Positions 23,813-38,854 of a stretch of DNA of 64,000 nucleotides are shown piece after piece. The stretch's first letter is position 1, and each line of letters opens with the position of its first letter. The position numbers and the translations under genes are program-made. The notes beneath the pieces are model-generated. The model was not told where the DNA came from. It saw nothing but the letters and a program-made list of their open reading frames with translations, and made no database searches. The stretch is from Talpa occidentalis (lineage: Eukaryota > Chordata > Mammalia > Eulipotyphla > Talpidae), in NCBI RefSeq assembly GCF_014898055.3, contig NW_023604861.1, positions 102,054,083-102,118,082 on the forward strand, given 5' to 3'.

Positions 23813-24149
23813 AACACTAATAAACCATTATTAATAATAACATAGTCTGAAGGTGCAGCTCTGAGTAAATCATTTAATTTTTACTTATAGAAAATACCAT
23901 TGCTGTTAATAGATTTAAAAAACTAAGTTACTAAATCCATAGGAACACTTTGGTTCCTGATCAATAGATTCCTTGAATACATTTTAACCTTACAGTGGAT
24001 TCTCAAAGTAAGACAAGGAGGTAAGACATTTTCTCATAGTCAAAAATCTTGGAACCCAAACTACTGGGAGGCAGGAACCCCTGCTCCGTTTCAGGCTATA
24101 CTTTTAAGTAACATAGGCACATTCCTCATCTTTCAGCAAAGAGCTTCCT

Positions 24150-24590
24150 TGGCTTACAATGGGGTTACAGCCCAAGAAATCCATGGTAACTTGAAAATAC
24201 TGTAAATTGAAAACACACTTAATACACCTAGTCTACCAAATGACATAGCTTAGCCTATCCTAAATTAGTTGGGCAAAATCATCTACCACAGACTATCTCA
24301 GGCACAGATGGATGTTTTGTAGATGAGACCGGATCAGAAAACATAAAACAGTATTTTGAAAATGTTGCAACACCTTGTAAGTTGTAGGCCATCAGTGGTT
24401 TATCCTTCTCATCTCACAGGTGAACTGGAATGCTGTCACTGCCCACCATCATCAGGATTTATCATGCTGAATATCACTAGCCCAGGAAAAGATAAAAATT
24501 CAAAACACTGTTTTTACTGAATGTGTATTGCTCTTGCACCATTATAAATTGAAAAACAGCAAGTGGAACGATCATTAAACTGGGAAAAGA
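24150..24590 (+). mobile_element. Tigger-like DNA transposon fossil
   Basis: GGGGTTACAGCCCAAGAAAT, AACACACTTAATACACCTAG, GGGCAAAATCATCTACCACA and TTGCACCATTATAAATTG in family order. Same family as 14920-15245. Confidence 0.6.
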
Positions 24591-24644
24591 ATTGGTAATG
24601 ATGGTGGTGATATTTGTTAAGTCATCACAAAGGGCCTTGGATAA

Positions 24645-24830
24645 AGTTCTAAAAAAGTGTGATTCCTGTATCAGCAAAGTTAGCATCATTTGAGAGCTTG
24701 TTGAAATGCAGATTCTCAGGCCTACCCTGACCTGCTAAACCAGAAACTTTGAGGTGGGGTTGCAGTCAGTGTTTTTATAATTCTTCCTGATTTCAATGTA
24801 CTCATATTTGAGAACCTGCTGTGAGGCAGT
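24645..24830 (+). mobile_element. MER5-type DNA transposon (hAT-Charlie class)
   Basis: Shows GCATCATTTGAGAGCTTGTT, GAAATGCAGATTCTCAGGCC, AAACCAGAAACTTTGAGGTG and ATTTGAGAACCTGCTGTG in the family order. Confidence 0.8.
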
Positions 24831-25309
24831 GACACTGAGCCACTGAAAGTTTCTGGGACAGTGGAGCGATATAATAAAAATGATTGCTCTGCACAGACAA
24901 CATATCCTTGCTTAATAGGATGAAGACACCTAACTACTGCCTAGCTTCCAAAGTTGTTAGAAGAAGCCTGTTGCCTTTTAGTGATCTCTAAGCACAAAAC
25001 CTGGGCTAGTACTTGTGGCCCCAAAGACACCTACGGAATGAGGTAAGGAATTCAGCCCAAGGCAACCAGAGGAGCTGCTCTGGATTCTGTTTCCACCTAA
25101 AGTCTTGGGACCAGGCAGCCAAGGGATGCTGCTCAGTGAACTACAACTACAACCAGGTCTCACATTTAGCATGGGAAAGAGGAGAAACGAAAACAAGAGA
25201 AAGGGAAAGAAAATCAAGCCGGGGTACGGAGATGAGGGTCGTCAGGGCACAGAATCTGATGGCGAGGGTTGGAGATCCCAGGGCTTGAGACGGGGAGGAC
25301 CCTCCTTTG
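24831..25309. other. Upstream flank of the CpG island
   Basis: Transition DNA. No exon recognised. Confidence 0.4.
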
Positions 25310-25740
25310 CTCGGGTACACCGCCTTGTCGTTCCAGCAGAGTTTGGGCGCGGCCCAGCGGCAGGGCGGGACACGCCTCTCCCCGAGACGGGTCCGTCCTC
25401 CCCTCTGCCTCTGGGTCCAGGTCAATTTCCTTTCCTTTAGGATTAGCGCGAGGTAGGGGCGTTTCTGGGGAAACCCCACAGTTGCATCCCTCCTCCAGCC
25501 CCTTCCGGGGGCGCCGCGCGGGGCCGTGCGCCCCGAGTCGGCCGCTGCGCGCCGTCCGGCCTTTGTCCGGGCCCCACCCCTGATGAATATTCACGCCGCA
25601 CGGGCGGCTCGCCCCGCGCCTCCCCGGCCGGGTTTCGGGCGTGAGCGCGTTTCCGCTCGTTTTTCCTGCAGGAGAAGGAAAGGGGGAGCTGTTTTCTCTC
25701 TCCTCAGAATATATTTTTGGTGTCCCGTTTCTCCTCCCTC

Positions 25741-25794
25741 CCGCCGCCCCCTCCCCTCCCCGCCTCCCTCCCCGCCCCCGCCCCCGCCTCCCGG
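25741..25794. promoter_or_regulatory. GC-box (Sp1/KLF-type) cluster, G-quadruplex-prone on minus strand
   Basis: A stretch of repeated CCCC/CCGCCC blocks separated by one to three bases. On the minus strand this gives many G-runs of three or more with short loops, the classical pattern of a G-quadruplex, and several overlapping GGGGCGGGG-type Sp/KLF sites. It lies about 380-430 bp upstream of the MAP4K4 start codon. Binding and folding are inferred, not shown. Confidence 0.6.
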
Positions 25795-25952
25795 GTTATC
25801 TTTGTCTCGCTGCCTCGCGCTCCCTCGCTCAACTCTCGGCGACGCCGCGGCCCCACGCTCGGGGCCCGTCCTCCAGGCGCGCGGCGCGGGGCGCGGGCGC
25901 CGGGGCCTGAGGCGGCGGGCGACGCCCGGGGGCCTGACGGCTGCCCCGCGCC

Positions 25953-25961
25953 ATGGTGTGA
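25953..25961 (+). promoter_or_regulatory. Two-codon upstream ORF (ATG GTG TGA) in strong Kozak context
   Basis: The context is GCGCC-ATG-G, with G at -3 and G at +4, followed by one codon and a stop. It lies 220 nt upstream of the MAP4K4 start codon, inside the CpG island. It matters only if transcription starts upstream of 25950, which is likely but not proven. Minimal uORFs of this kind can stall or recycle ribosomes. Confidence 0.45.
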
Positions 25962-26172
25962 GCGCCGTCGCCGCCGCCCCGCGCACGCTCCGTCCGCTCT
26001 CCGCGCGCGGCCCCGGGCGGGCCGACAGCCGCGAGCCGCCCGCCGTCCCCGGCCTCGCGAGGCGGAGTCCGGGCCGCCCGGCTCCCTGGCGAGGAGGCGC
26101 CGTCGGCGGCCTGGCCTGTGACAGAAGGAGAAGTAGCCTTATTCGTTATTTCTCCGGTGGCCAAAAGGGAAA

Positions 26173-26229
26173 ATGGCGAACGACTCCCCTGCAAAAAGTC
26201 TGGTGGACATCGATCTCTCCTCCCTGCGG
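26173..26229 (+). CDS. MAP4K4: MAP4K4 coding exon 1 (codons 1-19)
   Basis: Encodes MANDSPAKSLVDIDLSSLR, the N-terminus of MAP4K4 (HGK/NIK), a Ste20-type serine/threonine kinase of the GCK-IV group that acts upstream of JNK and in cytoskeletal, integrin-turnover, Hippo and inflammatory signalling. The paralogues TNIK and MINK1 begin differently (MASDSPARSLDEID and MGDPAPARSLDDID from memory), so the assignment to MAP4K4 is firm. The ATG has A at -3 and G at +4, and an in-frame TAG at 26134-26136 excludes an N-terminal extension. The exon ends in phase 0 at a strong donor, CGG|GTGAGT. The 5' UTR part of this exon extends upstream for an unknown distance. Confidence 0.97.
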
Positions 26230-26582
26230 GTGAGTGGCCACGGCCGGCCCGCCGCGGGCGCGAGGGGAGCGGCGGCCGCGCCCTGGCCCGGAGGACGCCC
26301 GTGCGCCGCCGCCGGCGGCCCCGCGGGCGCGGCGGCCCCTTTGTCTGCCTGTGTCGGCATGTGTGGGGGCGCGGGGCGCGACCCTCCGCCTGCGCCCCGG
26401 CCCGGGGCCGCCGCCCCCCGCGCGCCCCGCGGCCTCGGCGCCCGGCACCGGTGGCGCGGCCCTCCGGGACTGCACTGGGCGAAACCCACCTCTTTTGTAA
26501 CCGCCCTTTCTTTCCTGCTGCCCCGCTTTATTCATTGTTGTGCTGCTTTTAAATTCTAACCCCTCCCCTCCTTCTCCTCTAG
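26230..26582 (+). other. MAP4K4: MAP4K4 intron 1 (353 bp)
   Basis: Donor GTGAGT at 26230. The acceptor is a pyrimidine-rich tract ending in CTCTAG at 26582. A good branch-point match, TTCTAAC at 26554-26560, puts the branch adenosine about 23 nt before the AG. The first two thirds is CpG-island DNA, and the last 100 bases drop to ordinary composition. It is very short beside intron 2. Confidence 0.93.
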
Positions 26583-29529
<2,947 letters not shown>

Positions 29530-29540
29530 TAGCCTTTTTA

Positions 29541-29872
29541 ACTTTTTTAACTTTTTTTTTTTTTTTAACTTTTTATAGAGGCATGTTTTTATTTATTTAT
29601 TTATTTGTTCGTTTGTTTCGTTTATACATGCACTGGGTACAGTCAGAAGCGCGGGAGGGTGAGAGAATTCACCAGAGCCAGAGCAGGGAGCAGAGCAGGC
29701 AGAAGGACCGAAGTACACTGCTGAGGGGAGCAGCGGGCGGCAGGAGAGGTCTGCGCACCATGTGGGACCCTCCTCTGGTGGCCGGGGAGCAGCCGGGAAT
29801 CGAACCGGCGCTGCAGAGGCTGCGGGCAGCTTTGCAACCCAGCGCTCAACCGCTGCGCCACCGGGGAGGCCC
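29541..29872 (-). mobile_element. tRNA-derived SINE, type C (new tail)
   Basis: Antisense copy flanked by TAGCCTTTTTA (29530-29540 and 29873-29883). Its sense tail reads GTGCATGTATAAACGAAAC, an AAATAAATA stretch, then ACATGCCTCTATAAAAA and a long A-rich run, in place of the usual TAAATCTTTAAAA. Confidence 0.95.
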
Positions 29873-29883
29873 TAGCCTTTTTA

Positions 29884-30611
29884 GAGAAAGTTATTTTTTG
29901 CCTTAGATTTTTGAGGGAGTCATATAGAAGAATATTTACATATTAACACTTAAGGGAAAAAATTGTTAACAATTTTGTTCACAAGGCTTTATTAGGGAAT
30001 CATTTATAAAACAAGTGCCAATGTATACTATATACGGTATATGTATAGTATATATACTACAGCATGACTTTGTGTATGTTGAGTAAATGTGGTACCTGTT
30101 GTTTTTATCAAAGGGAACAATGATTGTGTGAAATATTAAAACCAGAAATAAATTGGTTTATTTACATGTTATATTGGATTTTATTATTTTTAATAGTTAT
30201 TTGACTACTTTTATTTTTTCTTAAAGTAACTATTTGTATTTGTATTTTGTGAGTATATAATGGTTGGTGTTTCCAAATGCCTTGTCTAGGAGAAGGGAAA
30301 TCCTGTCACTGGAAAGGCACTGTTTAGGGGTCAGCAGGAGTAATTAGGGAGTTTAGAATCCTATATGTGTAGTGTCAGGAGTCAGCTTACTCACAGGAGG
30401 GACAACAGTCTTTATGGAAAACTGAGCACCTAGATCCGGTCTGATCCTGACCTTGAATGAAAGGAGGCTGTAGACCTTGGAGGTTGAGGATGAGTGTACT
30501 CTAGCCTTAAAGACCTGCATGATAGGGAGAACAAACACTGAGAACTTGCCACCTGGTAGGCGCTGTGCTAATGCTGTACCCCTTACTTTTTGAAGAAAGA
30601 TGGGGAGAGAG

Positions 30612-30647
<36 letters not shown>

Positions 30648-33600
30648 AAGGCTGAGGGTGACTTGGTAATGGCAGGCAGTATAGGGGATAGTGGAAATCT
30701 TGAGGAGAGGTTATTTGGGCATGAGTTGAGGAGGGACGCCATTCTTTGAGCATTTAGGAGCCATTGAAAGTTTTGTTGGGACTGAAGAAGAGTTATGATG
30801 GTTGGCAGTGGTCCAGAAGAGAGGAGGCGAAGGCTGATGCTGTGAAGAGGAAGAGTGTTGAGGTGAATTCTTGGGCAGGTCTCCTTGCTAAGTTTAACCT
30901 GCAATTCACTCATTCTCTGCAGTCTTTGGTGTGGCCCTTTTAATGGGTATAAATGTTTGCCTACTGGATTAGGAGGAGCTTTGCTATTTGTGAAAGTGTT
31001 AAAATTACTTTCAATTGCTCAGCTGTGAAGTGCCATATAAATTGTTTGGCTTTTAAAAATCATTAGTCTAACATTATGGGAGGAAGCTCTTAAACTTTTG
31101 TGAGGGGTTTTCTCTCAATGTTTTTTAATTTAAGTGTAGCATCCCTTGTCTTAACTGGAGGTGAAGATGTCCAGGGGGGCAAAATGAATTTTGTGGAATT
31201 AGATGTTTTCATTAGGAAGAGGGTTGACCTGCTGCTGAGGGGCATGTACAGACTTGTTTTAAAATAGAGTTCCTTCTTGCTGGAAGGATTCTGGACTTAA
31301 AGTGGGAGGAAGCCAGCCTTGTTGAACTTGTATTAATGTGTAGCTCTCTTAAAAAATATCAGCCCCAAACTTCCAAAAGCTGTTTCGCAATTACACTAAC
31401 TCAGGAATATTAAAAACCTTAAAGAAAATCTAACCACCAGATGAAACTGATGATGATGGGTTTTTAATTCCTTATTGCTTAAAACTTTGTAATATATGTT
31501 TAGTTGCATAACTGCAAACTTGTATTTTGCCTTTTTTCTTAATGAATTTTGGATATATGTTTATTTCTACATATGGACACAATCCAAAAATATTGTCTGG
31601 GGGTACTTTATAGTACAGTGCGGGTGTCTAGATTTTTGTGGACTTATCTTAAAGAGCAAAGATGTTTTTGGAAATAATGCATCCCTAAACAAGTGTGCTG
31701 AGTAAAGGAATAATCCTCTCAGGAGTTTAATTTATAGGGAACTAAAAATATTGTAAACTAAGTACATTTTCACTTAGAGATTTCATACATAGTCTTTTAC
31801 TTCATGTTTTCTTTATTAGTAAGTATGTGCCCAACTGGTGGTCAACAGCTGCTTGAACCAAGAGATTGTTTCCCTTTAGAGCATCAGGTGTTTTCTGTCT
31901 CTCAGTTTTTTTAAGTTTCTGAGACCAGTGCTGCTTATCATGAGTATTGGGGCTTTCATTTCTCTATGTTCATATCATTTTAAAAAATTGGTAGGCAGTA
32001 GCAAAATATTCAAATAATTGCACAAGTGTACTGCTTTCAGACACAGTTGCTGAAGCAGAATTATTGACCAGAAGGCAGGACAACTATGTAGTAATCTGGG
32101 AGGCATACTCTTCTTTAGTAAAGTGTACAAAAGCACAGACTCCCTTTCAGTCACATTAACTGTATTTTGAGTCAGGGACTTAATCCACAGTCAGTTCTCA
32201 AAGTCAAATACTACTTATTTAGAGCTTGTGATCATTTTTAGGTTTGAAACAAGTTTAGATTGCCTCCTTAAAAATAGTGTTTTAAAACTTTGTTTCTCTC
32301 AAAAGAAGATAGATATGTACTGGATTGCCAGTAGTCTATAAAGTACTTGCAGGTAATTACTTTGAATGTTTACTACAGATTTTTCACTAATTCAGGTTGG
32401 TTTCTTAAAATAGTCTGAATTACCAGTGTTAAAATACAAAGGTAAATTTAATATTTAGTTTGGGGATAATCGCTAAGAGTATAGTGATTCCCCAGTACTT
32501 ATTTAGCATTTAGAAGATTTGGTTATTTTGAAATTAGAATTATTTTGCTCCAGTAACATGATAACACAGGAATCAGGATAGATTTTTTGGCTGTAAGTGA
32601 GGGTTGTGTAGAAGGCTACAGAAAAGGCCAGGGTGAGGTTTTATTGCCAGCGACATGCATGGCAGCCGTTCATTCTTAGCTATTATGTTATATGACTGTC
32701 CATCAGCCAGAATATGATACTCTTGTTATGAGGCTGCTTCAGTAATAAAAGTTCACTGGTATTGTTCACAAGAGAAGTGGTATGTTGGGAGGCATTTTTA
32801 TCTCTAAGAACTTCAAAAGGAAGCACAGAATGGTTAAGTTGTAGGACTTAACCAAGCTTTAAAAACTGGGATCTTAAAAAGCTCTGACATCCTGGTGGTG
32901 TTATGAGGTACTTAGGACTAAGTTGGGGAGACATAATGCAAAACAACTAACCATACAGTGGTGGTTTCATACCGTTTCTGGTACTCACTATGTTGTTACC
33001 ATTTACAGTACTTAACCTGTGCTGTTGTTACCCAAGCCATGTTTGGTGTGCAGACACTGGTGAAGAAAGTGCGCAATATGTTTACCCTGAAGTAACTCAG
33101 GAAAGACAGGGTAGATGGACACAAAATGCCAAATATGTAAAATCAACTGTAAATCCTGTGTTGTCTGACTTCCCAGGACCTCTACCTAGCATATTCACGT
33201 TCAGACACAGTGCCTGTGCCTGGCACCTGCTCAGACTTCAGTGTGCTTTTTTCAACCTCAGCAGTGTACAGAATCCAGTAAGAAATATTGTACAGAGAAA
33301 TGACTGGAAAAGTGAAATGAGAAAGTAGAAATGTAAAGAATCAGCCTAATTTTTTTTTTATTATTATAACTGAAAGACATAATGTTATTTTTCATATTGC
33401 TATAAAAGTTTTTATGCAGTTATTCTCAATTTCTGAAATCACATTATTGTGGGCCCTGGTCAGCAGACCACCCTCCAGGAACACTGAATTAGCAGGATCG
33501 AGTCTCTGCAGGGCTCTAGTGTGAGCTCTAGGCTGATTTGTTGCATATGCAAGCTGGGAAATTGGGGGCTATTGGCCATGTCCAGTGCTTATTCTCCTAC

Positions 33601-35696
33601 CCTTGAGAAGTAAGGGCTAGAGCACATGCAGCTTTTAAGCATAATTATACTTTGTGCTTAATTGCCAAATGCCTTTGATCCCTGGGGCATTGTAACTATC
33701 TCAGATATGGCCACTGACAAGTGATCCTATTAAACTTAAATAATTAAAAGAAAAACCACTTTTATGTTATGACTTAAAAAACTTAATTTTCACTAGATGA
33801 TAAATAGGGCCTTCAAGACTAAATAGTGAGTGAACATAACAGTATGAGTGAACATAGTTTACAATCAGGTGACAGTAAAATTGTCATATCAAAAATCAAA
33901 ATTTGGAGCTATCTTATTCTCAAAAGACATCTATTTTCAGTACTTTTATTTGCTACATCTCATTTATTGCCATATTTCTAAATTACATGCTTATGTGCTA
34001 TTTCTTGATTTATTAGTTTTACGCATTTGTTGAACTACTGGTATAGTTCTGTTGTAGCTGAAGGGTTAGCTCTTACACATCTTCCCTTAGCACTGTATCA
34101 TCATTTTGGGTTCAAATCATAAATGCTTATATTGTCATGACTATAAATACCATTATCTTTGAGCCAAGCTGTCTGACATGATTACATTTCCTTTATTAAG
34201 CACTTCCCCCCCTTGCTTAGCATTACTTTTTCATTTACTTTTTTTTAGGTATTTGTCATTACTTTCCTCTCAAATGTTCTAAAAGATATAGTAAATGCCT
34301 AGCAAAGTTAAGCCAATAATTCCCCCAAACACTCAATGCATCAGATAATTTCTTGTTTCAGATAACCTATTGATTCTTCTTTTTTCTCTCTGGAGGTATC
34401 TTGGAGCTGGCCAGATATGGTTGCCCCTTACGTTTGGTGCTCTCTTGTTTGCATGTGACCAAACCTCTTTTGGGATTTTCTTTTTATTCTTGGTGTTCTT
34501 AGATTTTATGTGTCATTTGTTGTCATTCACTGTTCTAAGTACTTGGTTAATTCTTTGTATTTGGCGATGCCATTTATTCTGGGAATTTCTTTGCCCTCCC
34601 CTACAACTTTATTTTTTCTTTCTTGAAATCTTATTGGTCACTTCTTCGATTGATTTTTTTTTTTTAATCTATTGCTCTACTGTTGTATTTTTTTTCCTCT
34701 ACTAGTATGAGATATTTTTTACTTTACATTTCAATATTTTATTAAATTTCTAAATATATTTGTTATGAGAGCGGCCCTCTTTCACACTCTTTTCCATTCT
34801 CTTTTTAACAGCACCGATTCTTGCATGGATAGAGCTCTTACCTTTCTGAGGATACCGAGTATAAAGCTTTTGTTTGATTGATTTTTTTTGCACCTATGTA
34901 TTTTTCATGCCTCCAGGTTTCTTTTTTTCCCAGTTCATTTTGATCTTTGTGCTTATTCCTTAAATGCCTAGAGTTGGTGATTCCTTGTGTGCTGGAAATG
35001 AATTGGAATCTCAGTGTATGTGGGCAAGAGGTGGTTGACTAATGGTACTTCTGTGTAGAGAGGATCAGCCATCAATGGGGAACCCTACTTCTCTATAACA
35101 ATGGACTTTTCTTTGGGTCAGTTTTTCTAAGAAGAATGCCCAAATGGCTTTTCCTGCCTAGGGATAGCGATACATCTAGTAGTAGTAGTTTGGGGGTCCA
35201 GTAGTCTACTGTTTTAATTTGCTCTTAATCTTTGCCTCATGTTCTCTCTTCTGGAGTATCTCTCCTTCATCTGCCTTAGGGGCTAAACCTCTGGTTTCTT
35301 AGGGGTTTGGGGTGAAATGGTGTAGTCACCAGACTACATGGGATAGAGAGAGGGGAAATTGGGGCATTGAACCACAGAAATATCTGTTCTGCTGATTTTA
35401 GCCTTATACGTTACCTAGTATCAGTTGCCTCTATATAATGATCCTCTCAGAGTTCTTTGGGGCAAATTGTCTCACTTTTGGTGCCCTTATTAGGTACTTT
35501 TGTTGTAACATTTCCCTCTTTATTAAAAATTACCACTCACTTTGCCTCCTTTCTTCATCTGTCAAAACCTGGTAGAAATGATCTCTGTTGCCATATTTCC
35601 TCTTTATCTCTTTTTGTTTACTTTGTGATCATATTTATAGGAATTAACCCCCATGACTCATGTGCACTAGAATAGAAGTTAGCTGGAAGTTAATTT
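29884..35696. other. Intron 2, mostly unassigned
   Basis: No exon found. A (GA)n microsatellite lies at 30616-30642, in a region (30360-30900) that reads like an old unnamed repeat. The T-rich 34370-35600 part may be an old L1 5' region in reverse (weak). Confidence 0.35.
30616..30642. repeat. (GA)n microsatellite
   Basis: About 13 GA units. It produces a false run of Ser-Leu codons on the minus strand. Confidence 0.95.
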
Positions 35697-35967
35697 TTTA
35701 AAAAAAAATATTTATTTATTTATGCATACAAGAACTGGGGTACAAGCCAGAGATGCAGGGGGTGAGAGGGTTCACCAGAGATGGAGTGGGAAACAGAACA
35801 GGCAGACTGACTGAAACATACTGGTGAGGGGAGTAGCAGGCGAGATAGGAAAGGTCTGCTGTGCCATGTGGGTAGCTCCCTGGCCAGCTGGGGATCAACT
35901 CTTGCTGTAGAGGCTGCGGATTGCTTCATAGTGCGGTGCTTAACCCCTTGCACCACCAGGGAGGCCC
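35697..35967 (-). mobile_element. tRNA-derived SINE, type A
   Basis: Antisense copy with GCATACAAGAACTGGGGTAC and an ACCAGGGAGGCCC head. The flanking duplication is eroded. Confidence 0.93.
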
Positions 35968-36229
35968 AGCTCTGATTTTAAATTTATGGTTTTGCTGACA
36001 TATTTGCTGCTTTTCATCTGAAAACAACAACAACAATAACAACAGCAGCATCCACAAAAATGAAAACTGGAGTAAAGCAGTACCTTAGTTCATGACCTCT
36101 GTGCTGCTACTTAATTTAGGATGTGAGAGGATAAGGGAGAAGGAAAGGCAGACAAGATGCAGATGTTCCAGAGTACAAGGCTTGCCGCTGCTCTGAGCAA
36201 GTTTTCAAGAGACAGAATTTTGTTCATGA

Positions 36230-36690
36230 GGTTTTTAAAAACAGCTTTATTGAGGTATATTTTATACATCACGAAATTTACCCATTTTGAGCTTATTTTT
36301 CAATGATGTTTAGTAAATTTACTGAGTGGTATAAACCTTACCACAAATGAGCGTTAGAACATGTCCTCACCCCAGCAAGATCCCCCCTTTTGTAGTTTGT
36401 AGTTAAATCCTGATTTCAGCCCAAAGCTCCTGTCTAATCTATTTTGTCTTATCTGTAATTTGCCCCCTTTTTTAAAAACATTTTATATAAATGAAATGAT
36501 GCAGTGTGTGGTGTCTGGTATCTGGTTTTTTTTTTGTTTTTTTTTGGTTTGTTTTTCTTCTATGTAGCATTGTGGCAATTTGTCCCTTTTTATTGCTGAA
36601 TAGTTGTCCAGAGAAATTTTATCTGTTCATCAGTTGATGGGCATTGTAATTTTCTAGTTTTTGGCTTTTGTGAATAATACATTCAGTAGG
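36230..36690 (-). mobile_element. Old L1 3' UTR and end (L1M class), antisense
   Basis: Reads AACAGCTTTATTGAGGTATA, then AAATTTACCCATTTTGAGC, CATTTTATATAAATGAAATG and CATCAGTTGATGGGCATTG in reverse L1 order. Confidence 0.85.
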
Positions 36691-37864
36691 TGTTTTGGCC
36701 TGACTTTCTAGACTTGTGCAGAAGAGCTGCATGATCAAACTGTATTTTCAACACTTCATAGAAGGGAGAAAAGAGTGGGACTTTATCTGCCTGGGTCTTT
36801 TTCCCATTTTTATCAGCGTACTCAAACACCTAATTCTGATTACACTGTGTCCCTGTCTCTGCTTCCTTGAAGCCTTTACCTTGCCCACTCTTCTTCTTAG
36901 TCATCACAGCGAGTTTGTCATTTAAAAAATTTGAATACAGTTTCTTAAATACAGCTTAATACAGTTGTGAAGATAAACTGTTCACTATCATTGAGGTCAT
37001 TGGTATCAGGAAGTAAGCCAAACTGGTTTTTCCATCTTACTGTTTCTTGGGGGATTCCATTGTGGGGTAGCCAGCCATTTGTCATGTGGTGTTAAAGACT
37101 AGAGTTTTCCTTTATCCCAAGCAGAAGCTATTGACTCACCAGGATTTGAAAAAATAAAATCTATTTTCAAAAGGATGTATATATCAAGTTGTGCTGTATG
37201 GAGGAATTAGATTGCTCACTTAATTTGTTTCAAATGTACTTAAAATTTTTTTAATCCATCTTTTATTCTAAAGGACTTTTACGACATTAATGAACTGCAT
37301 TTAGTTCAAATCTAGTTGGATTTAATGATAGTATAGTTTTTGAAAATTCTTGCATTTCAGAGCTTGCATTCTTTTATCTGCTTATGATAGTAACAATATG
37401 GTTGATGACCAGAACCCTTCCTCAGTCAGTTTTTCTGAGGCTCTTTTTATGTAATTGCTGTGTAGTTATATGACTATACAATTTTGAGATCTCAAGTCAA
37501 AGACTGCATATATCTGAGTTAGGGCTATACATTTAAGGGATCTACAGCTTATTGGGAATCCTAAGTTAGGAGCAGTATTGTTTGAGGTTGAGAATGTGCA
37601 TTGAAGTGAGGCACAATTTATTGGGTGTATTTATGCACCCGCTAGGGCATGCCTTGTTTTCTGTCTTTCGGAATTGAAGATGACATACTAGAGCATCTCT
37701 GTTCTCTGTATATGCATATTTTCTCTTGTTCCCATTAATGTTCCCACCCTTAGTTCCCAGAGAAAGCTGATTGTTCAACTCTTTAGTGATGTGAGTTTTG
37801 TACTTCTTTTTATAATTTGCTGTTTATAGATATTTTGAACTTGCTTTGCTAGGTTACATTCCTT
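36691..37864. other. Intron 2, nothing recognised
   Basis: No exon or firm repeat. Confidence 0.4.
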
Positions 37865-38060
37865 TCATTCATTCATTACTCAAGTACTTCATGCATGCAT
37901 ATGTGCCAGGCACCATTCGAGGCTTTTCACTGGAGATAGTGAACAAGAAGAGCAGTGTGAACACATAGCAAGCAGTTTTAAGAGGATGATACTGCAGATG
38001 GGTAAAAGCAGGGCCTATGGAGTGTAGAGCTAGGCTGGGTCTGATCAAGGGTAGATATGG
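37865..38060 (-). mobile_element. L2-type fossil
   Basis: ATTCATTCATTACTCAAGTA, then ATATGTGCCAGGCACCATTC and GGAGATAGTGAACAAGAAG, the usual reverse-strand L2 3' pattern. Confidence 0.6.
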
Positions 38061-38807
38061 TGGTAGACACAATGAAGCTTTATGATTAAAATTCAGATTC
38101 TTTGGATGAGGCATGGCTGGCTGAGAAGCATTGAATAGTAACTTGTAGTTAGAACAAGCCTGTGAGCGGATGACTCATGATCTTGGTTAATAGAACTTTG
38201 TATAAAGATAGAAGGGTGTGTTCCATTGATTATGGTAATTGACTGCCTCCTTTCAGTTTGCCTTGAGCCATCTGTCTCTTGGGAGGCTTTGCATTCTACA
38301 TCTGCTGCTGTTTTTGGTGTTCTTAACTGTTTTGAATCTTCTGAATCAGTTAAGAGTTATCAGCGCATCCATTTAGCACCCTTAAAACTCCCTAGAGAGA
38401 AAAGTTGGGGAGGAATTCTCATCAGACCTATCAGAGTGTACTATGAGCAATAACTGGAATAAAATCTGGGCTATTTGGTGAAATACAGCTCAAAGTAGGT
38501 CACACTGTGTTCTCCACTCACATAGAAGATATTATTTCATTCAGCTGCTGGTTCCTTTGACTTTTGGACTGCAAGCAACTCTAAAATGAGAACAGTGGTG
38601 TACAGTTTGGGTAATATTCAGATAGTTTCTAATATGTTTTTGGATTTAAGGTTATACAAGAAAATAATTTGAAAGATGAAAATTTGCCTTATTTTAGGTG
38701 CTATATATTTACTTTTTGATAACGTAGACAAAAAACATGTCCTAAGCTGAAAAAAATGTTTTTGTGGCTTTTCTGGGTGGTAGGGCTGGGGTGGGGGGAG
38801 GATAAAT

Positions 38808-38854
<47 letters not shown>

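Larger units (their letters stand above)
25310..26500 (+). promoter_or_regulatory. MAP4K4: CpG-island promoter and 5' UTR region of MAP4K4
   Basis: CpG-dense, GC-rich block in otherwise AT-rich DNA, ending just past the first coding exon. It has no convincing TATA box at a fitting distance, as expected of a broad housekeeping-type promoter. A run of C-rich GC-box sequence lies at 25741-25794, and the likely transcription start zone is somewhere in 25700-25950 (inference). Several long open frames on both strands cross this block, but they are by-products of few stop codons in GC-rich DNA. The transcription start itself cannot be fixed from sequence. Confidence 0.9.

Noticed and set aside
25526..26233. 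Open frame of 235 codons across the CpG island (and several overlapping ones on both strands)
   Set aside because: GC-rich DNA has few stops. The translation is Pro/Arg/Ala-rich low complexity, out of frame with the MAP4K4 start, and crosses the known splice donor.
30353..30913. Minus-strand open frame of 186 codons
   Set aside because: Includes a (GA)n microsatellite read as Ser-Leu repeats and old-repeat-like DNA. No family resemblance and no splice or promoter context.
32990..33328. Plus-strand frame of 112 codons as a possible MAP4K4 alternative exon
   Set aside because: No acceptor/donor pair or similarity. Composition is that of intron.
34370..34705. Hydrophobic plus-strand frame of 111 codons resembling a membrane protein
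   Set aside because: T-rich DNA gives Phe/Leu runs by composition. The region resembles old reverse-strand L1.
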